Notes: a model not told the origin generated them from the sequence alone. A stretch of DNA of 64,000 nucleotides from Lumbricus terrestris (GCA_949752735.1 OX457047.1:36864332-36928331), one strand, 5' to 3'; positions 12,183 through 24,464 are shown, counted from the stretch's first letter. Translations and numbers: made by a program.

Positions 12183-12359
12183 CAGGGCTTAAAGTGTGCC
12201 TGGACGGTCATGGACGGCGTCCATGCACTTGTTTTAAAATCTGAACGCCGTCCAGCCACTTATTGGCGAGCACAGACTGGAAGGTAAAGGGCGTCCAGGG
12301 ACTTCTTTTGGAGAGGTAAGGGGCGTCCAGGCACTTATTTTTTCACACTTTAGGCACTG
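12183..12359. mobile_element. 177-bp hAT MITE, copy 1
   Basis: Terminal inverted repeats CAGGGCTTAAAGTGTG and (minus strand) CAGTGCCTAAAGTGTG are flanked by a perfect 8-bp duplication ACTTTAAC (12175-12182 and 12360-12367). The interior repeats GGCGTCCA-type motifs. An equally long copy lies at 50307-50483. Confidence 0.92.
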
Positions 12360-12944
12360 ACTTTAACACCAAACACGTCATAGCTATAATTCACCCATGG
12401 TAGGTTCGCTTCCCACGGTCGACCCATCGATATGTGGGGAGCAAATCTTCGAGGGGGTGGGGGCGAATCATGGAGTTGAATAAGCTTATTTTCAACCCAC
12501 CAAATGCAAAGACAGTCAAGTGTATTCTAAAATACGTGCATATAATTATATTATAGGCTATAGAGATATTGTGTCTATAGACTTTAATACATGTACCAAT
12601 AAGAGGTTAAATTACTTGTACAACTATACTTGACCCTATAATGTTTGGGTGACTTACTAATTTGCACGCGGACAGTGACGCGGTGTTGGTGCACAATTCA
12701 TCGAAAAAATACGCTGCAGTGTAAATCGCAGTGTGTATACACTGTTGGCATGATTGTGCGATGTCGTATAGTGTCAGTTTAACGACACTGATAACAACTA
12801 TCACTATGGTTCACTAACGTCGCCCTCCTCCCGTTTTCAGGTTCGGGACTGGCACTGTCGCCCTTGGAATTAAAACCATTTTGTTTAAAGTTAGCAGTTT
12901 TATGTCACAGTTTGTGCAAGTCGTCCGAACGTCAACTGACCAAT

Positions 12945-13014
12945 AACGGAGCACCTCTGAGGAGTTTCTCTTGAAGTGGCGCTATAAAAATGCAGGATTA
13001 TGATTACGAATAAC
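12945..13014 (+). mobile_element. LINE 3' tail fragment
   Basis: It carries GGAGCACCTCTGAGGAGTTT and GAAGTGGCGCTATAAAAATG, then a GATTATGATTACGA end. This matches the tail of the LINE copy at 21551-21971. Confidence 0.65.
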
Positions 13015-13411
13015 CACGTTGCCTGTGCAGTTTATGCTGCTGTGTGCTTGTAAGTTGTTGCTATTTAACGACACTGCCATTGCAAAGACGACTAGTGTCA
13101 CCCTCCTCCTATATTCAGGCTTGGGACTGGTACTGTTCAGAGTAAAGACAGTGGCGGAATGCTACTGGTGGCACTGTTGGTTAAAACAACTTTCCTCGAA
13201 TGTTGTTTATTCGCCGTGGATCGACGACTGCTGCGTTTTCATAATCGATTCGATCGAATAGCAATTCATTTAACCTCTTGCGCCCGCTGTCGTTCCCTCA
13301 CCCGTCCAACCCACGACCCCCCCCCCCCCACGGCGGCGGCGGCGGCGGCGGAGGAGGGAAGCGATGTTTGGAAATTAGAGGTCGCTCCCTCCCTCCATCC
13401 TTCCCGCCGAC

Positions 13412-14204
13412 CAGTGATGCCACAGCTGGGTTTTTTCCACTAGATCTGGGTTTTTTCGCCTTCGTCTGGGTTTCTGGGTTTTTTTGGGCGAAATCTGGGT
13501 TTATTTTGGCGAGTCGACTATTTGTACTAACAACACATGAATATTCTGTGAAATTCAATGTAAAATCGTTGTGCTACATAATTTTTTCCACTAATTTTGA
13601 TTTTAAACCCCGCAATCAAGATATCACGTTTCAATTAACAAATAATTTATTACCTGAAAAATGGCTCTTCACAGAAATAAACCATTTTGACATCTCAATA
13701 TAGGGTGGGTAACTCCTCTCTCCTTGTTAAGCCGTATAACATGTATGTACACTATAAGTCAGGTCAATCCTCTAGTCACGTCTAGTGGTATATAGCCTAG
13801 CCTATAGTTGCTGCATGGAGAGTATTAATGTTCTAGGTGGTTGAAACGTTGGATTGTTGATGCATTACGAAAATTTGGTTGGAAACCTCGAACAACTTTA
13901 AAACTTCTTAAACTTAAGCCACGGGTGTTATCGAATATATCGATTAAGCCTGTTGTCATTACATGGATGCCGAGTATCTGACAATTACCAATTGATATTT
14001 AACAATTGATATTTTTAAAGTTGTAATTACATTTTATTCGACTCTTTTGAAGAACATTTTGTTAAGCCTCATACGAACAAGCAAAAAACCAACTTAATTT
14101 GAACAAAGGGGGTCTAAAATAGCTTTGTTGAATAGTCTGGGTTTTTCTGGGGGTTTTTCGCAAAAAAATCTGGGTTTATTTCTGGAACCTCAGTGGCAAC
14201 ACTG
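13412..14204. mobile_element. hAT-like element, 793 bp
   Basis: The ends are CAGTGATGCCAC and (minus strand) CAGTGTTGCCAC, flanked by a perfect 8-bp duplication CCGCCGAC (13404-13411 and 14205-14212). Both subterminal regions repeat CTGGGTTTTTT motifs, likely transposase-binding sites. There is no transposase; the 141-codon frame running into it from 13278 is unrecognised. Confidence 0.88.
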
Positions 14205-14620
14205 CCGCCGACCGATAGATTTATCGTCTGCTTCGGCGGCGCAGAACATCTTCATGGCTGGCGTTGATAAGGTTGTTAAGTAGGTGTCGAAACGTTCCGA
14301 ACATTCTATGTATTTCATGGGAAAGCCGGTCCGTCCGTTCGCCCTTACGTTGGGTCAGTTCCCACGAGCCGTCCGTCCGTCCGCCCCCCCTGCTGCTCTT
14401 GCTTCCTATGGCCTAGGCTCATCGGGCGGCGTCTCGTTCCGTCTGTGAGGTGCTTTACTATACTGTAGGCATGTATGTATGTATGTATGTGAGGAGGAGC
14501 GCCGGTGGCACGCGGCTTATGGGCAACGCTTGTCAGTAGCAACGATTCGTAATTTATTTCGTCTACCTTTGAATGCATGGGCTGGAGGGAGGAGGGAGGG
14601 TTACCGGTGACTTGGCTCTC

Positions 14621-14758
14621 GTAACTCGACCCGGACCACCACAGACTACTCTCACGGACAACCCTTCTAACTCAACGCAGCGCTCGTGAATAAGCCGGTG
14701 CCCCGCGCTTGGCTGTCCAGTGGCGCTTTAGAAATTAGGAGATTACGATTACGATTGG
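14621..14758 (+). mobile_element. Interspersed repeat B, copy 1
   Basis: It begins GTAACTCGACCCGGACCACC, contains GTGAATAAGCCGGTGCCCCG and ends GTGGCGCTTTAGAAATTAGG before a GATTACGATTACG tail. Copies lie at 31849-31982 and 38063-38197. The GTGGCGCT..GATTAC end resembles the LINE tail at 21551-21971, so it is probably the 3' end of a LINE or a SINE using it. Confidence 0.75.
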
Positions 14759-14786
14759 CTCTAGTTAATTCATTCATTCGTTAGTT

Positions 14787-14850
14787 CAGGGTGAGAATTG
14801 CCACGGGGTTGGAGGGGTTAACACTTCCCCAATCTTACTTAGACCCACAG
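14787..14850. mobile_element. Truncated copy of the GTGAGAATTG MITE family
   Basis: It starts with the full terminus CAGGGTGAGAATTGCC and a GGGGTTGGAGGGGTT block, and stops abruptly where SINE sequence begins. Only one end remains. Confidence 0.6.
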
Positions 14851-15165
14851 TAAAATCGTTATTGCATTAACCAACTCCGCGCAGGGACCTTGGGCAAGTC
14901 CTTCACTCGCAATTGCTCGGTGCTTCGGCGTGAAACTCCGGTGCAGTATCCGCGCTGTAGCAGTGTGAGAATTGTGGAAAAATAACTGGGGGGGTTGGAC
15001 CATTATCCACATGGAATGGGGGTGTAAAAAACATACTTTAACATGGGGCTCTAAGAAAGACTGGGGGGGTCGAAACCCCCCAACCCCCCCGGCAATTCTC
15101 ACCCTGCGCTGTAGTCGGGAGCGCCTCTGAGTAGAGAGCTGGAAGGGGCGTTATAACAAGTGCAC
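14851..15165 (+). mobile_element. SINE family 1, partial copy split by a MITE
   Basis: The SINE middle (GGGACCTTGGGCAAGTCCTT and GCGTGAAACTCCGGTGCAG) runs to 14960. It resumes after the MITE at 15107 with GTCGGGAGCGCCTCTGAGTA and ends GCGTTATAACAAGTGCACA. The tRNA-like 5' part is missing. Confidence 0.82.
14961..15106. mobile_element. hAT MITE (GTGAGAATTG family), 146 bp, nested in a SINE
   Basis: The ends are CAGTGTGAGAATTG and (minus strand) CAGGGTGAGAATTGCC. A perfect 8-bp duplication CGCTGTAG lies at 14953-14960 and 15107-15114. The uninterrupted site is visible in the SINE at 9179 (GCGCTGTAGTCGGGAG), so the insertion boundaries are proven by comparison. Confidence 0.93.
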
Positions 15166-15649
15166 AAACAAATATGTCGTCTGTGTCCTGCTTGACTGTA
15201 TTGTTTATTTGATTTTAGATTTCTGAAATCAAACAGTAACTGATTAGTTATAAATTATATGAATTTGCTGATGAGATGATATAATATATATGGCACCAAT
15301 TATTGCGATTAATCAAACTCATAATGGCTGGGAAAAACGACTGTATGAATACTTTAACAGCTTTTGCTGTTAGTTTACAAATTTGCCATGGAAAAACAGT
15401 GTGAGCAAAAATAAATGTTGTCCTTCGTGTGTTTTTTCAATCATGCCATCATTGCCATGTGTTTGTATAGTGCTGGATTTTTATCTTTTAGTTGTAAAAT
15501 GCGCACTCTGTTTCTGTCGTGTTTAAGATAATAAAATTGGAATGATACAGAGGAGATTAGTATCGCCCCCTGGATGATGTGTAAATGTGTTCTATGTACA
15601 TATATGAGGGTGGGATTGTATGCGTTTTAATATTCTAACCAGGTGATTA

Positions 15650-15868
15650 GTGTATACGCTCGAATGCCCTCCACGGCATGCAGGGCAGAAAATAAAATAT
15701 TGCAAGATGTTTCCGTGTTCCACCTGTGACCCTGACAGACTGGGTTATAAAATGAGAGCATCAACCGTACACCGTTGGTTAGTGGAAAGCCCAGACATTG
15801 AGGAAGAGATCTGTCCTGCAGGGCCTCACATGCAAATGCCAAGAAATGGAGTTAATCTTCCTCTATGC
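15650..15868 (+). pseudogene. Possible transposon coding fragment
   Basis: An open frame from 15650 to 15946 includes MFPCSTCDPDRLGYKMRAST, then VHRWLVESPD and EEEICPAGPHMQMPRNG. The paired cysteines and following basic segment are reminiscent of N-terminal regions of some large-transposon proteins, but I cannot assign a family. The 710-bp hAT at 15869 interrupts the sequence, so only the part before it can be original. Confidence 0.2.
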
Positions 15869-16578
15869 CAGCGTTCCCCAAACTTGTTGGGCTACGGAAC
15901 CCTTCGAATCCTAATATTTTCTCGCGGAACCTTTAATCTCAACTAAACGCAATAAGACATGCATTGCGCATGAGAAGCATATAGACCAACTAAACACACA
16001 CTATTGTAGAAACTTTAGAAAGAAATTAAATTGCACTGTTTTAAAAACCACGACTCCTTGATCACACTAGGCTACTGCCATGGGAGTAGGCCTACAAGAA
16101 AATTAAAATGCGAACGACACTTTTGCTTCTTCTGTCGCATTTGGTCTATTATACTGCATGGCTTGATGCTAGAAAGTTGAATTCTTATTGTCAACTACAT
16201 CATTTCTATATTTTGCTACTGTTCCAATAAAATGTAAGACTGCAGTTTTGCACAATTTTTACATGGCAAATGGCATAGCAATAGCATGCTAACTGCAGTT
16301 ACTGGGAAGTTTTGTTTAGCTAATCCATTCCAGACAGGTAGGCCTATTAGTTAAGGTTGATTGGAATTCTGCTTCATTTACGTTGGGCTTATCGTATGTC
16401 AATAAGATGTTCACAGTTTTCAATAGAAGAGCCATAGCTGCTTTTCGCCTACTTTGAATGGTTTTGTATCCAATTATTATCATCATTCGTATTAAGAATT
16501 TTACCAACTTTTCGCGGAACCCCTGCTCCCACCGCACGGAACCCTTGGGTTCCGCGGAACCCACTTTGGGAAACACTG
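15869..16578. mobile_element. hAT-like element, 710 bp
   Basis: The ends are CAGCGTTCCCCAAAC and (minus strand) CAGTGTTTCCCAAAG, flanked by a perfect 8-bp duplication CTCTATGC (15861-15868 and 16579-16586). Subterminal CGCGGAACC motifs occur at both sides. No transposase is seen; the 86-codon minus-strand frame is unrecognised. Confidence 0.9.
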
Positions 16579-16699
16579 CTCTATGCTGATGGCAGGCTGC
16601 CTTATTGGATTAATACAAGATTGTCTATAGAAATTATAATAGGATTATAATGGAGATGGTTTACTTGTACTCATCGCTATATGGCTGGTATCAGGAAAT

Positions 16700-16800
16700 A
16701 ATGGTGGTGATGGTTGTGGTGGTGGTGGGGTGGTGGGGGTAGTGGTGGTAGTAGTGGTGGTGGGGGTGGTGGTCGTTGTTGTCGTCATCATGGTCATGAT
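16700..16800. repeat. GGT/GTG-rich low-complexity stretch
   Basis: Imperfect GGT, GTA and GTC triplets run about 100 bases and end in a GTCATCATGGTCATGA patch. Confidence 0.85.
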
Positions 16801-17100
16801 ATGCATTGACGGTCATCTATTCTATTCATTTCTGTGTTGCTCACAGTGTCATTTCAGTTATGATTTTCAGTTTTGGTTTCAACCACAGTTGCATTATTTT
16901 TGATTTTTCACTTGCAGTTGCAGTTAATTACAACCTGATTTTTCAGTTTTGAGTTACTATTTTTCATCTTTGATTTACGATTTTTCAATTTTGAGTTACA
17001 GTTTCAGTTATTATTTCCATATGTCCAGATATAGGTATTAAACTTGCTGACCACATTGCTTCGATAATTTTGTGAATCATATGTAATGTTAGTGGATGTG

Positions 17101-17310
17101 CTGTGGTGTAGCGATATGTTCCGTGCCTTGTACCAAAAGGGTCACAGGTTCAAATCTACATTAAGCCACTGTTTAGCGGCCTTGGATAAGTTGCTCAACC
17201 ATAATTGTCTGTGAGGAAGGCAACGGGAAACCATCTCACTCGTATGATGACATGCATGTAGCTTAATGAACCAACCTCCAGGCTGCAGAGAACTCATCAT
17301 CAACATCTGA

Positions 17311-17388
<78 letters not shown>
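17101..17388 (+). mobile_element. tRNA-derived SINE (family 2) with (CAT)n tail
   Basis: It has an A-box-like GTGGTGTAGCGATATG and a B-box-like GGTTCAAATCT. A distinct body follows (GAAGGCAACGGGAAACCATC and CATGCATGTAGCTTAATGAA), then about 25 CATs. The body differs from SINE family 1, so it is a second family. Confidence 0.65.
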
Positions 17389-18569
17389 GCGCTATTGTGC
17401 TTTTTATTTAACATGAGTACTGGGTAGCCCTATTAGCGGGATTGTCCATTTCTTTTGGGTCTCCCCTTGATAACCACAATAATGTTAAACATTGTGTTTG
17501 CTGACACAATTGTATTACGTTAGTTAAGGAAATAAATTGAAAGTTGAAGTTGAGTGTTATAGTTGAAGCAAGACTAACAGAATGCCGTTCTGTCTCTCTT
17601 GTTGAACTAACGTAGGTCAAGTATATAGTCTGCGTTGAATTGGTGCATGACCAATTTAGTCCTATATTTAAGCAATTATATTATTTACTGCAGGGGTTAT
17701 GAGAGGTCATACTAATTAGGTGCAATTCCACAGTCACCGGATGAAGTGCATGGGCCATGGAGACTGTATGGAACAGCTGGTCGGCCATGTTGTTTGATCT
17801 TATTTGGATCCTAAACATCATCTGCTCAAAAGCCCGTCAGTTAATAAACTGCTCCTGCGGCTCCTATACATGTATTCGTCATGATAATATGCTGTCATAA
17901 TTGCTGATAATTTGATCCATTTGATGTTCGAGTCGACCTAATTTTGCGAGGGAGTGCAGTTTGTATGACCTATGTATATACGAGATTGCTTTACTATAGA
18001 AGTTTCTGAACAGGATAATCGTTTTGCTGTAGAACTTATTCTGTAGTTAAAAAGAAGTAAATGAGCCAGAGTTGCTTAGTGGTTAGTGGACAGTTTCTCT
18101 CCCATGCTCATCGTCATACATGCAGTGTACAGATCAGCGTATACTCGTTTTGGTTGAATTGGCGTGTTTCTTATAATATCGATATGTGTTGCTTTACATG
18201 CTAAAGTATGGTGAGGAAGTGAGCAATGCTAGAACAATGAATGCTGCTTATTAAATTTAATTCAATTCAATTCAATTTGTTTATTGATCCCACAAGAAAA
18301 CAGACATAGTCAATGAATTGACAATGATACTTTCACAAAATTAAGTACATGCAGTGACTGACTGTAATTAGCAGTTATGATTTTACAGTATAATGATAAT
18401 CACTACTGCATATATTGGCAGCATGCTTCTTATGACCTCTGTTTTATGGCTGAGACTGCTTCATTTGTAATAACTTAGTTTGTGAGGACTTTGTTTACAA
18501 AGACATGGTTTGCAACAACTTGGCTCATGGAGTTATGAGGACACTGGCTTATGCTAGGTGTGATGCTAA

Positions 18570-18592
18570 TAGTTTGTATATATATATGTATA

Positions 18593-18631
<39 letters not shown>

Positions 18632-18666
18632 ATATATATATATTGTATATATGTATATGATATGCG

Positions 18667-18697
<31 letters not shown>
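18570..18697. repeat. (TA)n microsatellite
   Basis: Two long TATA runs are separated by GTATATGATATGCG-type variants. Confidence 0.95.
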
Positions 18698-18700
<3 letters not shown>

Positions 18701-19197
18701 GCACTTGTGGTATGTTTAAGCTGAAGGATGTTTGAGTTGGACTCCCTCTTCAAAAAGGGTTGGTCTATTTGCTGGTCAATAGTTTGTGTAAACTACGGCT
18801 GTACCCCTCCCGCTTTCTCTGCTGTGTCTTCTGTTCACTGAACTGTTTGTTTGGTATATGAATACTGGGACGACAGTGGGAGTGAACAGGTCTTCAAGTG
18901 CCTCAGGTTTTTCTTAGTACAATTTCAATTGCGTTTTGACACAAATCCTTAACCCTTAATTTACCACCAAGGTCAAAGGATTTTCCATACTACACTTTGG
19001 TCGGTAAAGCGTTAACGATCCATTAAAAGTCTCTGTCATCCCGAATTTTTCAGATCAGTTTAAAAACATCATTTCCTGTATAACTGGCCATAGAACTGGA
19101 TTGTAACAATGCTGCAATTGCAGCATTTGATTCTGTTTGCTCAAAAGATAATCCAGAGGGGACAGTCCTAAATCCTGCTGTAAACAGTGTTTTTCTG

Positions 19198-19442
19198 CTA
19201 ATTATTATTATTATTAATATTTTTATTGATGATATTAATATTATTGATATTATTATTATTATTATTGTAAAAAAACTGTGCCCAGGGTAGAAAGATCCCT
19301 CACTTTCTAAGAAGCCAAGAATTTATTTTAGTTTTTTTTGTCGCCCGAGGTATAAATGATCCCTCAGGCTTTGAAATCAGGGAATTGTTATATGGTATAA
19401 TTAATTATTATACTCTAAAACAGTAATTATTATTATTATTAC

Positions 19443-19487
<45 letters not shown>

Positions 19488-19735
19488 GTTCATCTAAAAC
19501 AGGCATGCGAATAATTCTTCTTCTTTTTATTATTATTATTGTTTTTTATTTATTTTTTTAAATTATCAATCATTTATTAAACACAGCATTTTGTTACAAG
19601 AAACTGCATGAAAAGTTGCATTGTTCTGGAATTAGTGGTCCTCATCACCTAACAACTGAGTGAATGTGCCTCGAAATGCTACTGCGTTGTATTATATTAT
19701 TATTATTATTATTATTATGATTATGATTATTATTG
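19198..19735. repeat. Cluster of (TTA)n microsatellites
   Basis: Runs lie at 19198-19270, 19427-19487 and 19695-19735, with AT-rich spacers. The spacers contain two short matches (GATCCCTCA..TTTC) at about 19292 and 19358. Confidence 0.9.
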
Positions 19736-20022
19736 CAAGTCTGGTTGACCCTGAGGTCAATTCTTGCAAGTCTTTCGACCCTAGATCAAAATTAGCTTTG
19801 CAGTCAGAATGAACGTATTACATAAAAACTGTATATTGATAAAACTGGAACAAATCTTGTTCAGAATGATCCTAGCTTGAATCTTGCCATCTAATTACCC
19901 GGTTTATGAGACAAGTCTTAGAAGGTGATCTAAGACCAAATTAACATTGTATACTGTGGGAAAGGGGCAGCCCACATTTGCCCAACACCTGTGCCAAGGC
20001 CTTTGTAGTACTTCAGGGCTGG

Positions 20023-20028
<6 letters not shown>

Positions 20029-20062
<34 letters not shown>

Positions 20063-20070
20063 GAGAGAGA
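20029..20070. repeat. (ACAG)n microsatellite
   Basis: About eight GACA units with a trailing GA run. It supplies the C-terminal Ser-Leu-Cys run of a 158-codon minus-strand frame (20013-20489) that has no other support. Confidence 0.9.
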
Positions 20071-21550
20071 GCCCACTTGTCAAAAGCGTTGAAGTGCTTG
20101 ATTAAAAGTTTCTTAGGCGTGTCTTGTGAAATATTGGTTCCAGTTTGACAGGTTGTGGACGTGGACCACGTGGTCTTTACGTTTAGTTTTGAAGGCACAG
20201 ACTTGATAGTGCTTTTAATGGGAGAGAGGGAAGACAGGATGATGCCAAGAGGGAAAATAAACGGATGCCTTAGGTCTGGTTTGGGGTGATGGGATACAGC
20301 AGCTGCAACCGACACGAGCAGAGGGAGGGAAGAGAAGAGGTCGAGGGTCAGAGTTATCTTCTGTCTGCCACTCCTGGCCAGTGGTACAATGTCCAAACTA
20401 CGGACAGGTGTCTGCGGTTGGGAGGAGGGAATGCTTTTAGTCATTTCCGGGTGCCCTGAATTCCTTCCGGCTTGACACTTCCTTGGCATTTCCGTAGCAG
20501 CTTCAAGTTCCCTGCTGTGTATACCAGCTGTCTTGTTTCCTTTACAGAAGCAGTAAGTAACACTAGCAAGGAATTTGAGGTAATGTAGTTTATGGTCTTC
20601 TGCATAATGGTGAACTCAAAACTTGAAAGCACCACTGGAAAGCCAAGCGCAGGGCACCAGCTTATTCAAATACTGAGCAAGTCAGAGTTGTTTTCCAAAG
20701 GGTTACCAGAGGGAGGAGTTCCGAGTCCGGTTGCCAGAGAGCAGAAGGGGTGTCGTTTAGGTCCAGAATTGGAAGGTGGAGATTCAGATTTTTAGCAGTT
20801 GATGCTGTTGAGGTTTGGGTTCCACCCAATTGTTTTTTTTCCGATTGACGACTGTTTTATGAGATATTCTAATGTTCAGCTATACACTTACACTTACCAT
20901 ACACTGTCAGAGATTAGATGAGAGGGTGAGAGGCAGAGCCTAATAAGAATAGTAAACCCCTCATGCTTCATAACCATGGGTCGAAGTTCGCTTAAGCTAA
21001 CGAACTGCTGTTTGCCTGTCCTCCATAGACTCTGTCAACTGGTCTACAGATTCATCGAGATCTTTACTGGTTTCTGATTCTAACTGTGCTTTGTTTTCAA
21101 TTTCTTAAGCCCTGCACAATGTTAAAGTGGCTGGCACTATAGAAGTGCATGTAGGGTTTCAGCTTAGAGTGAGTGGACCAGCTCTGGCTGTGATGTAGTC
21201 GAGTTCATCTATATCGAGTCGAGTCCAAGTCCAGAGGTTTTCAATCGAAGTTTGAGTCGCTAGAAATCGAATCCAATTACGAGTCCTACAGTCAGCCCAT
21301 CCACTTCGAAATACACTGAAACACACAATTCTATGGCTTAGAAAAAGCCATAGAATAAATAAATAAATAAATAGAGATCTCTATTATTTTGAGTAAAGTA
21401 ATTGTAAATGTAATCTATCCAAATTTCACTTTAAAAACACTTAATTCGATAGAGTTTTTGTTCGATGATCTAACACGATGAAAATATATAGAAATTCTTG
21501 CACTGCTAAGTAGTAGTATACCAAAGTTTGGGCATATATCAAGTTTTATA

Positions 21551-21971
21551 CGGGAAGAACTGCACTGGTTGCCAATGCAAAAACGTATTGAGTTTAAGAT
21601 TTTAATGTTCATGCACAATTGCCTAGCAGGCCAAGCTCCGATCTATCTTATGGAACTCTGTGTACCTGTGCTGTCCATCCCATGCAGGCCGTAGATTCCT
21701 TCGCTCTGCTACGCATGGTGACCTGGTTGTCCCTAGGGCTCGATCTTCCACAGTGCTACATAGAAGCTTTGCTATGGTTGGTCCGTCTTTTTGGAATAAG
21801 TTACCTATTAGTCTCCGCAATGAACTTCTTTGTATTTCTTTGCCCCTTTTCCGCAAGCGTTTGAAAACCATTCTCTTTGATTGTGGTTAGGTGTCAGGTC
21901 GGGAGCGCCTCTGAGGAGTTTTCTTGAAGTGGCGCTATATAAATGTACGATTACAATTACAATTACAATTA
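21551..21971 (+). mobile_element. LINE 3' end (CR1/L2-like), frameshifted
   Basis: It reads REELHWLPMQKRIEFKIL, then CLAGQAPIYLMEL. After a frame change near 21660 it reads SFAMVGPSFWNKLPISLRNE and FRKRLKTILF. These are the conserved C-terminal positions of CR1/L2-clade reverse transcriptase ORFs. It ends GTCGGGAGCGCCTCTGAGGA, GAAGTGGCGCTATATAAATG and a GATTACAATTACAATT tail. It is a 5'-truncated, dead copy. Confidence 0.85.
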
Positions 21972-23717
21972 GTGCTAACACGTATTCAACAAGTAGTGCA
22001 CCTTGGTATAGGAACACCAGGTGAAGTTCTAGCAATACATAGACTATTTAATTGTTAATTATCATGATAGCTAATTCTAATTAACTAATTACTAAAATTG
22101 GCTAGTTATTATTCTAGTAAGTTGTACAATTCTAAGTGAAATCTCATAATTTGCTTCATAATTGCCTTGCGTATAATTTACTCACTTACCCGGTACTGTT
22201 TTGGTTTCATTGTAATTAATAAGCATCAACCAATATTTTGATTTTGTTGCTGTAAGGTATATATTTGAAAGAAGGATCAATTGCACTTACTGATGACACG
22301 TTTTTATGAGAAATTTCAGTACATGTAAACATACTCTACCATAACGTAAAATTAATTGGAAGGTGAACGTTAGCAATAACATTCTTATCTTCTGGCAGGA
22401 AATTATTAGGAGATTTGTCAGTTTTCAGCTGCTTCTGAGCATCATTTTTCACCTGCAACATCAGCACCAGCGGAGCGAGGAGCATTTGGTGTTGCAGGGT
22501 TTGTTTATGAGAACGTGTTATAACTCATTACAGTTCCAAAGTGAAACTCCAATCTCTTACAAATAAAAACATTTTCCAGAGTAATAAAAGAACTGAAGCA
22601 AGACTATTGAACTTCGGGTGTCATCATCATCATCATTATTTGAAATGTTTGTCTAATATTGAATTGAGGAAAACATTTTTAACAAGAATGCTGTTTGCGT
22701 ATTCTAATTTTACTCTGTTTAGTCTTGATAGTTTTTTTTATGTCTTATGTGAATTTTCAATTCTGTGTGTGATACTTGTTCACCAGAGCGCTGTTTTGCG
22801 GCTGGACATATTAAAGGATATACTTACTTAACTTGGATTGAATTGCAAGTCGCCAACCTGATAAATTTAAATTTTAAATTTTTTCGTTGCTTTATGTTTT
22901 GATTCTAATTAATTATAATGGATGAGTGCTTATTAGTAATTATTTATCAAAAATGACAATTCTGGTTCTAATGATGATATTCGCACCAATGTCAATTATA
23001 ATTAAATAGTTAAAAAATCTAACTTACCCATGACTGGAGTCAGGTAGTCAAACTTGAGTTCAGGTGCTTCAAGCCCGAGACTCAAAGTCTAAATTTGCAG
23101 AAAACCAGTCCAGACTCCAGAGTCGGACTTGAGTCCTCGTCCGTACCTGAGTACGAGCAAGGACTGCTAACTGCTATGCACTACAGTACATCAATTACCT
23201 GCCGTCATTTTTAACGACTAATGAGAGAAGTTCACTAGTTGAGTAACGTGTCTAGGCTCCTCTACCGTTACCGTGCTTTCACAGGCACCTGATGTTCGTG
23301 AATGCCTTCTTCATTGAGGGGTGATATGGAAATGACTTTGCCTTTCATCACGCCATCTGGATTTTGAATCCTTACGGCAACAGTTTTTCCAACCCCCTCA
23401 GGTCATTTATATCTTGCTTGAGGCTATCCATCGTCTGTCAACAGGCTTATCTCGCTTAGGTTGCTTGGCTGTCAATGAAGTGACCCTGATTTAGAATCCA
23501 TTTTTAGCTGGAAATCCCTAGATTAGATAAGATTGAAAGATTGGGCTGAGATAGCTGTCAGCTTCTGCTATAGCTGGTCTCCCCCAGATGGTCACAGACA
23601 TTAGGCCAACTTCCTCTGTCCCTGTGATGGATGGGTGGGGGTGGGGGTGGGGGAGGGCAACGGATTTGTTCTGCAGTACACTGGTCGGAGGAAGCAATGG
23701 ACTTTTAAGACAGTGTT

Positions 23718-23835
23718 CAGAGATCATTCATTCGTACCCATCGCCTCCAAAGGGACGGCGTGGCGCAACTGATGATGGTGGTGGTGGTGGTGGTGGTGGT
23801 GATGATGATGATGATGATCATGATCATGATCATGA
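23718..23835 (+). mobile_element. SINE-like tail with GGT/GAT/CATGAT repeats
   Basis: CATTCGTACCCATCGCCTCC and CAACTGATGATGG match a block at 32770-32835 (GTGCGTACCCATCGCTGTCA, GGAACTGATGATG). A triplet microsatellite follows. Two copies with the same order suggest a dispersed element. Confidence 0.5.
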
Positions 23836-23871
23836 TGAAACTTTCCATCTGGGGCTTCCTATTTTTTTATA

Positions 23872-23950
23872 ACATTCATTCATTCATTTCGAGAATTTAT
23901 ATAGCGCCTCTTCAAGTAATCTACCCAGAGGCACTCTGCGCCTGTAGTCT
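23872..23950 (-). mobile_element. LINE/SINE 3' tail fragment, minus strand
   Basis: It starts (ATTC)n, then GAATTTATATAGCGCCTCTT and CTACCCAGAGGCACTC. This is the reverse complement of the shared LINE tail. Confidence 0.7.
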
Positions 23951-23988
23951 AACAAAGAGATTACAGGTGTTATCTATTCTATTGCGAT

Positions 23989-24135
23989 CAAGGTGAGATT
24001 TGCCGGATGTGATTTGGGGCATTCCAACCCCAGTCTTTCTTATAGGGATCGTAGTTAAGTCTTCATTGCCTACCCCAACTTCACGTGGATCATAGTCTGA
24101 CCCACCCCCATTATTTTTCTACAATTCTCATGCTG
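23989..24135. mobile_element. hAT MITE (GTGAGAATTG family), 147 bp
   Basis: The left end is CAAGGTGAGATTTGCC and the right end is CAATTCTCATGCTG. Interior AACCCCAGTCTTTCTTATAG and CCCATTATTTTTCTA match the copy at 14961 in reverse orientation. Flanks ATTGCGAT and ATTCTTAT agree at 5 of 8 bases, as expected of an old copy. Confidence 0.75.
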
Positions 24136-24257
24136 ATTCTTATCTATAAGTATCATACTTGGGTCTGTTCAGATCTGTTTTAATTGGTGTAATGTAAATG
24201 TAGTGAGCGCCAACAGAACCATGCCACTATTTAGGTCTCAATGTAATTGGATCAAGT

Positions 24258-24464
24258 CAGGGCTTTTTTTAACGTGCAGTTGTACACAAAATGTGCAGTT
24301 CTAAATGGATTTGTGCAGCTGTAGAAGTAGTTCTGTCACAAGTTCTGTGCAGTTAAAACCAGCAAAAAGGGTCATTGTCATCTGATTGGAAGTAATTTAC
24401 CATGGATGATGGGAAGGGAAAGAAGAAGTTATGCAGTTCTAAAAATTCCTTAAAAACAGCCCTG
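24258..24464. mobile_element. hAT-like MITE, 207 bp
   Basis: The ends are CAGGGCTTTTTTTAA and (minus strand) CAGGGCTGTTTTTAA. Flanks GATCAAGT (24250-24257) and GACCAAGT (24465-24472) match at 7 of 8. The interior repeats GTGCAGTT several times. Confidence 0.78.

Noticed and set aside
18248..18350. A LINE minus-strand 3' end suggested by AATTCAATTCAATT and TTTATTGATCCCACAAG
   Set aside because: Only a short tail-like patch with no coding remnant beside it; not enough to call an element.
20013..20489. 158-codon minus-strand frame
   Set aside because: Its C-terminus is an (ACAG)n microsatellite and the rest has no recognisable domain, splice signals or repeats of a protein family.
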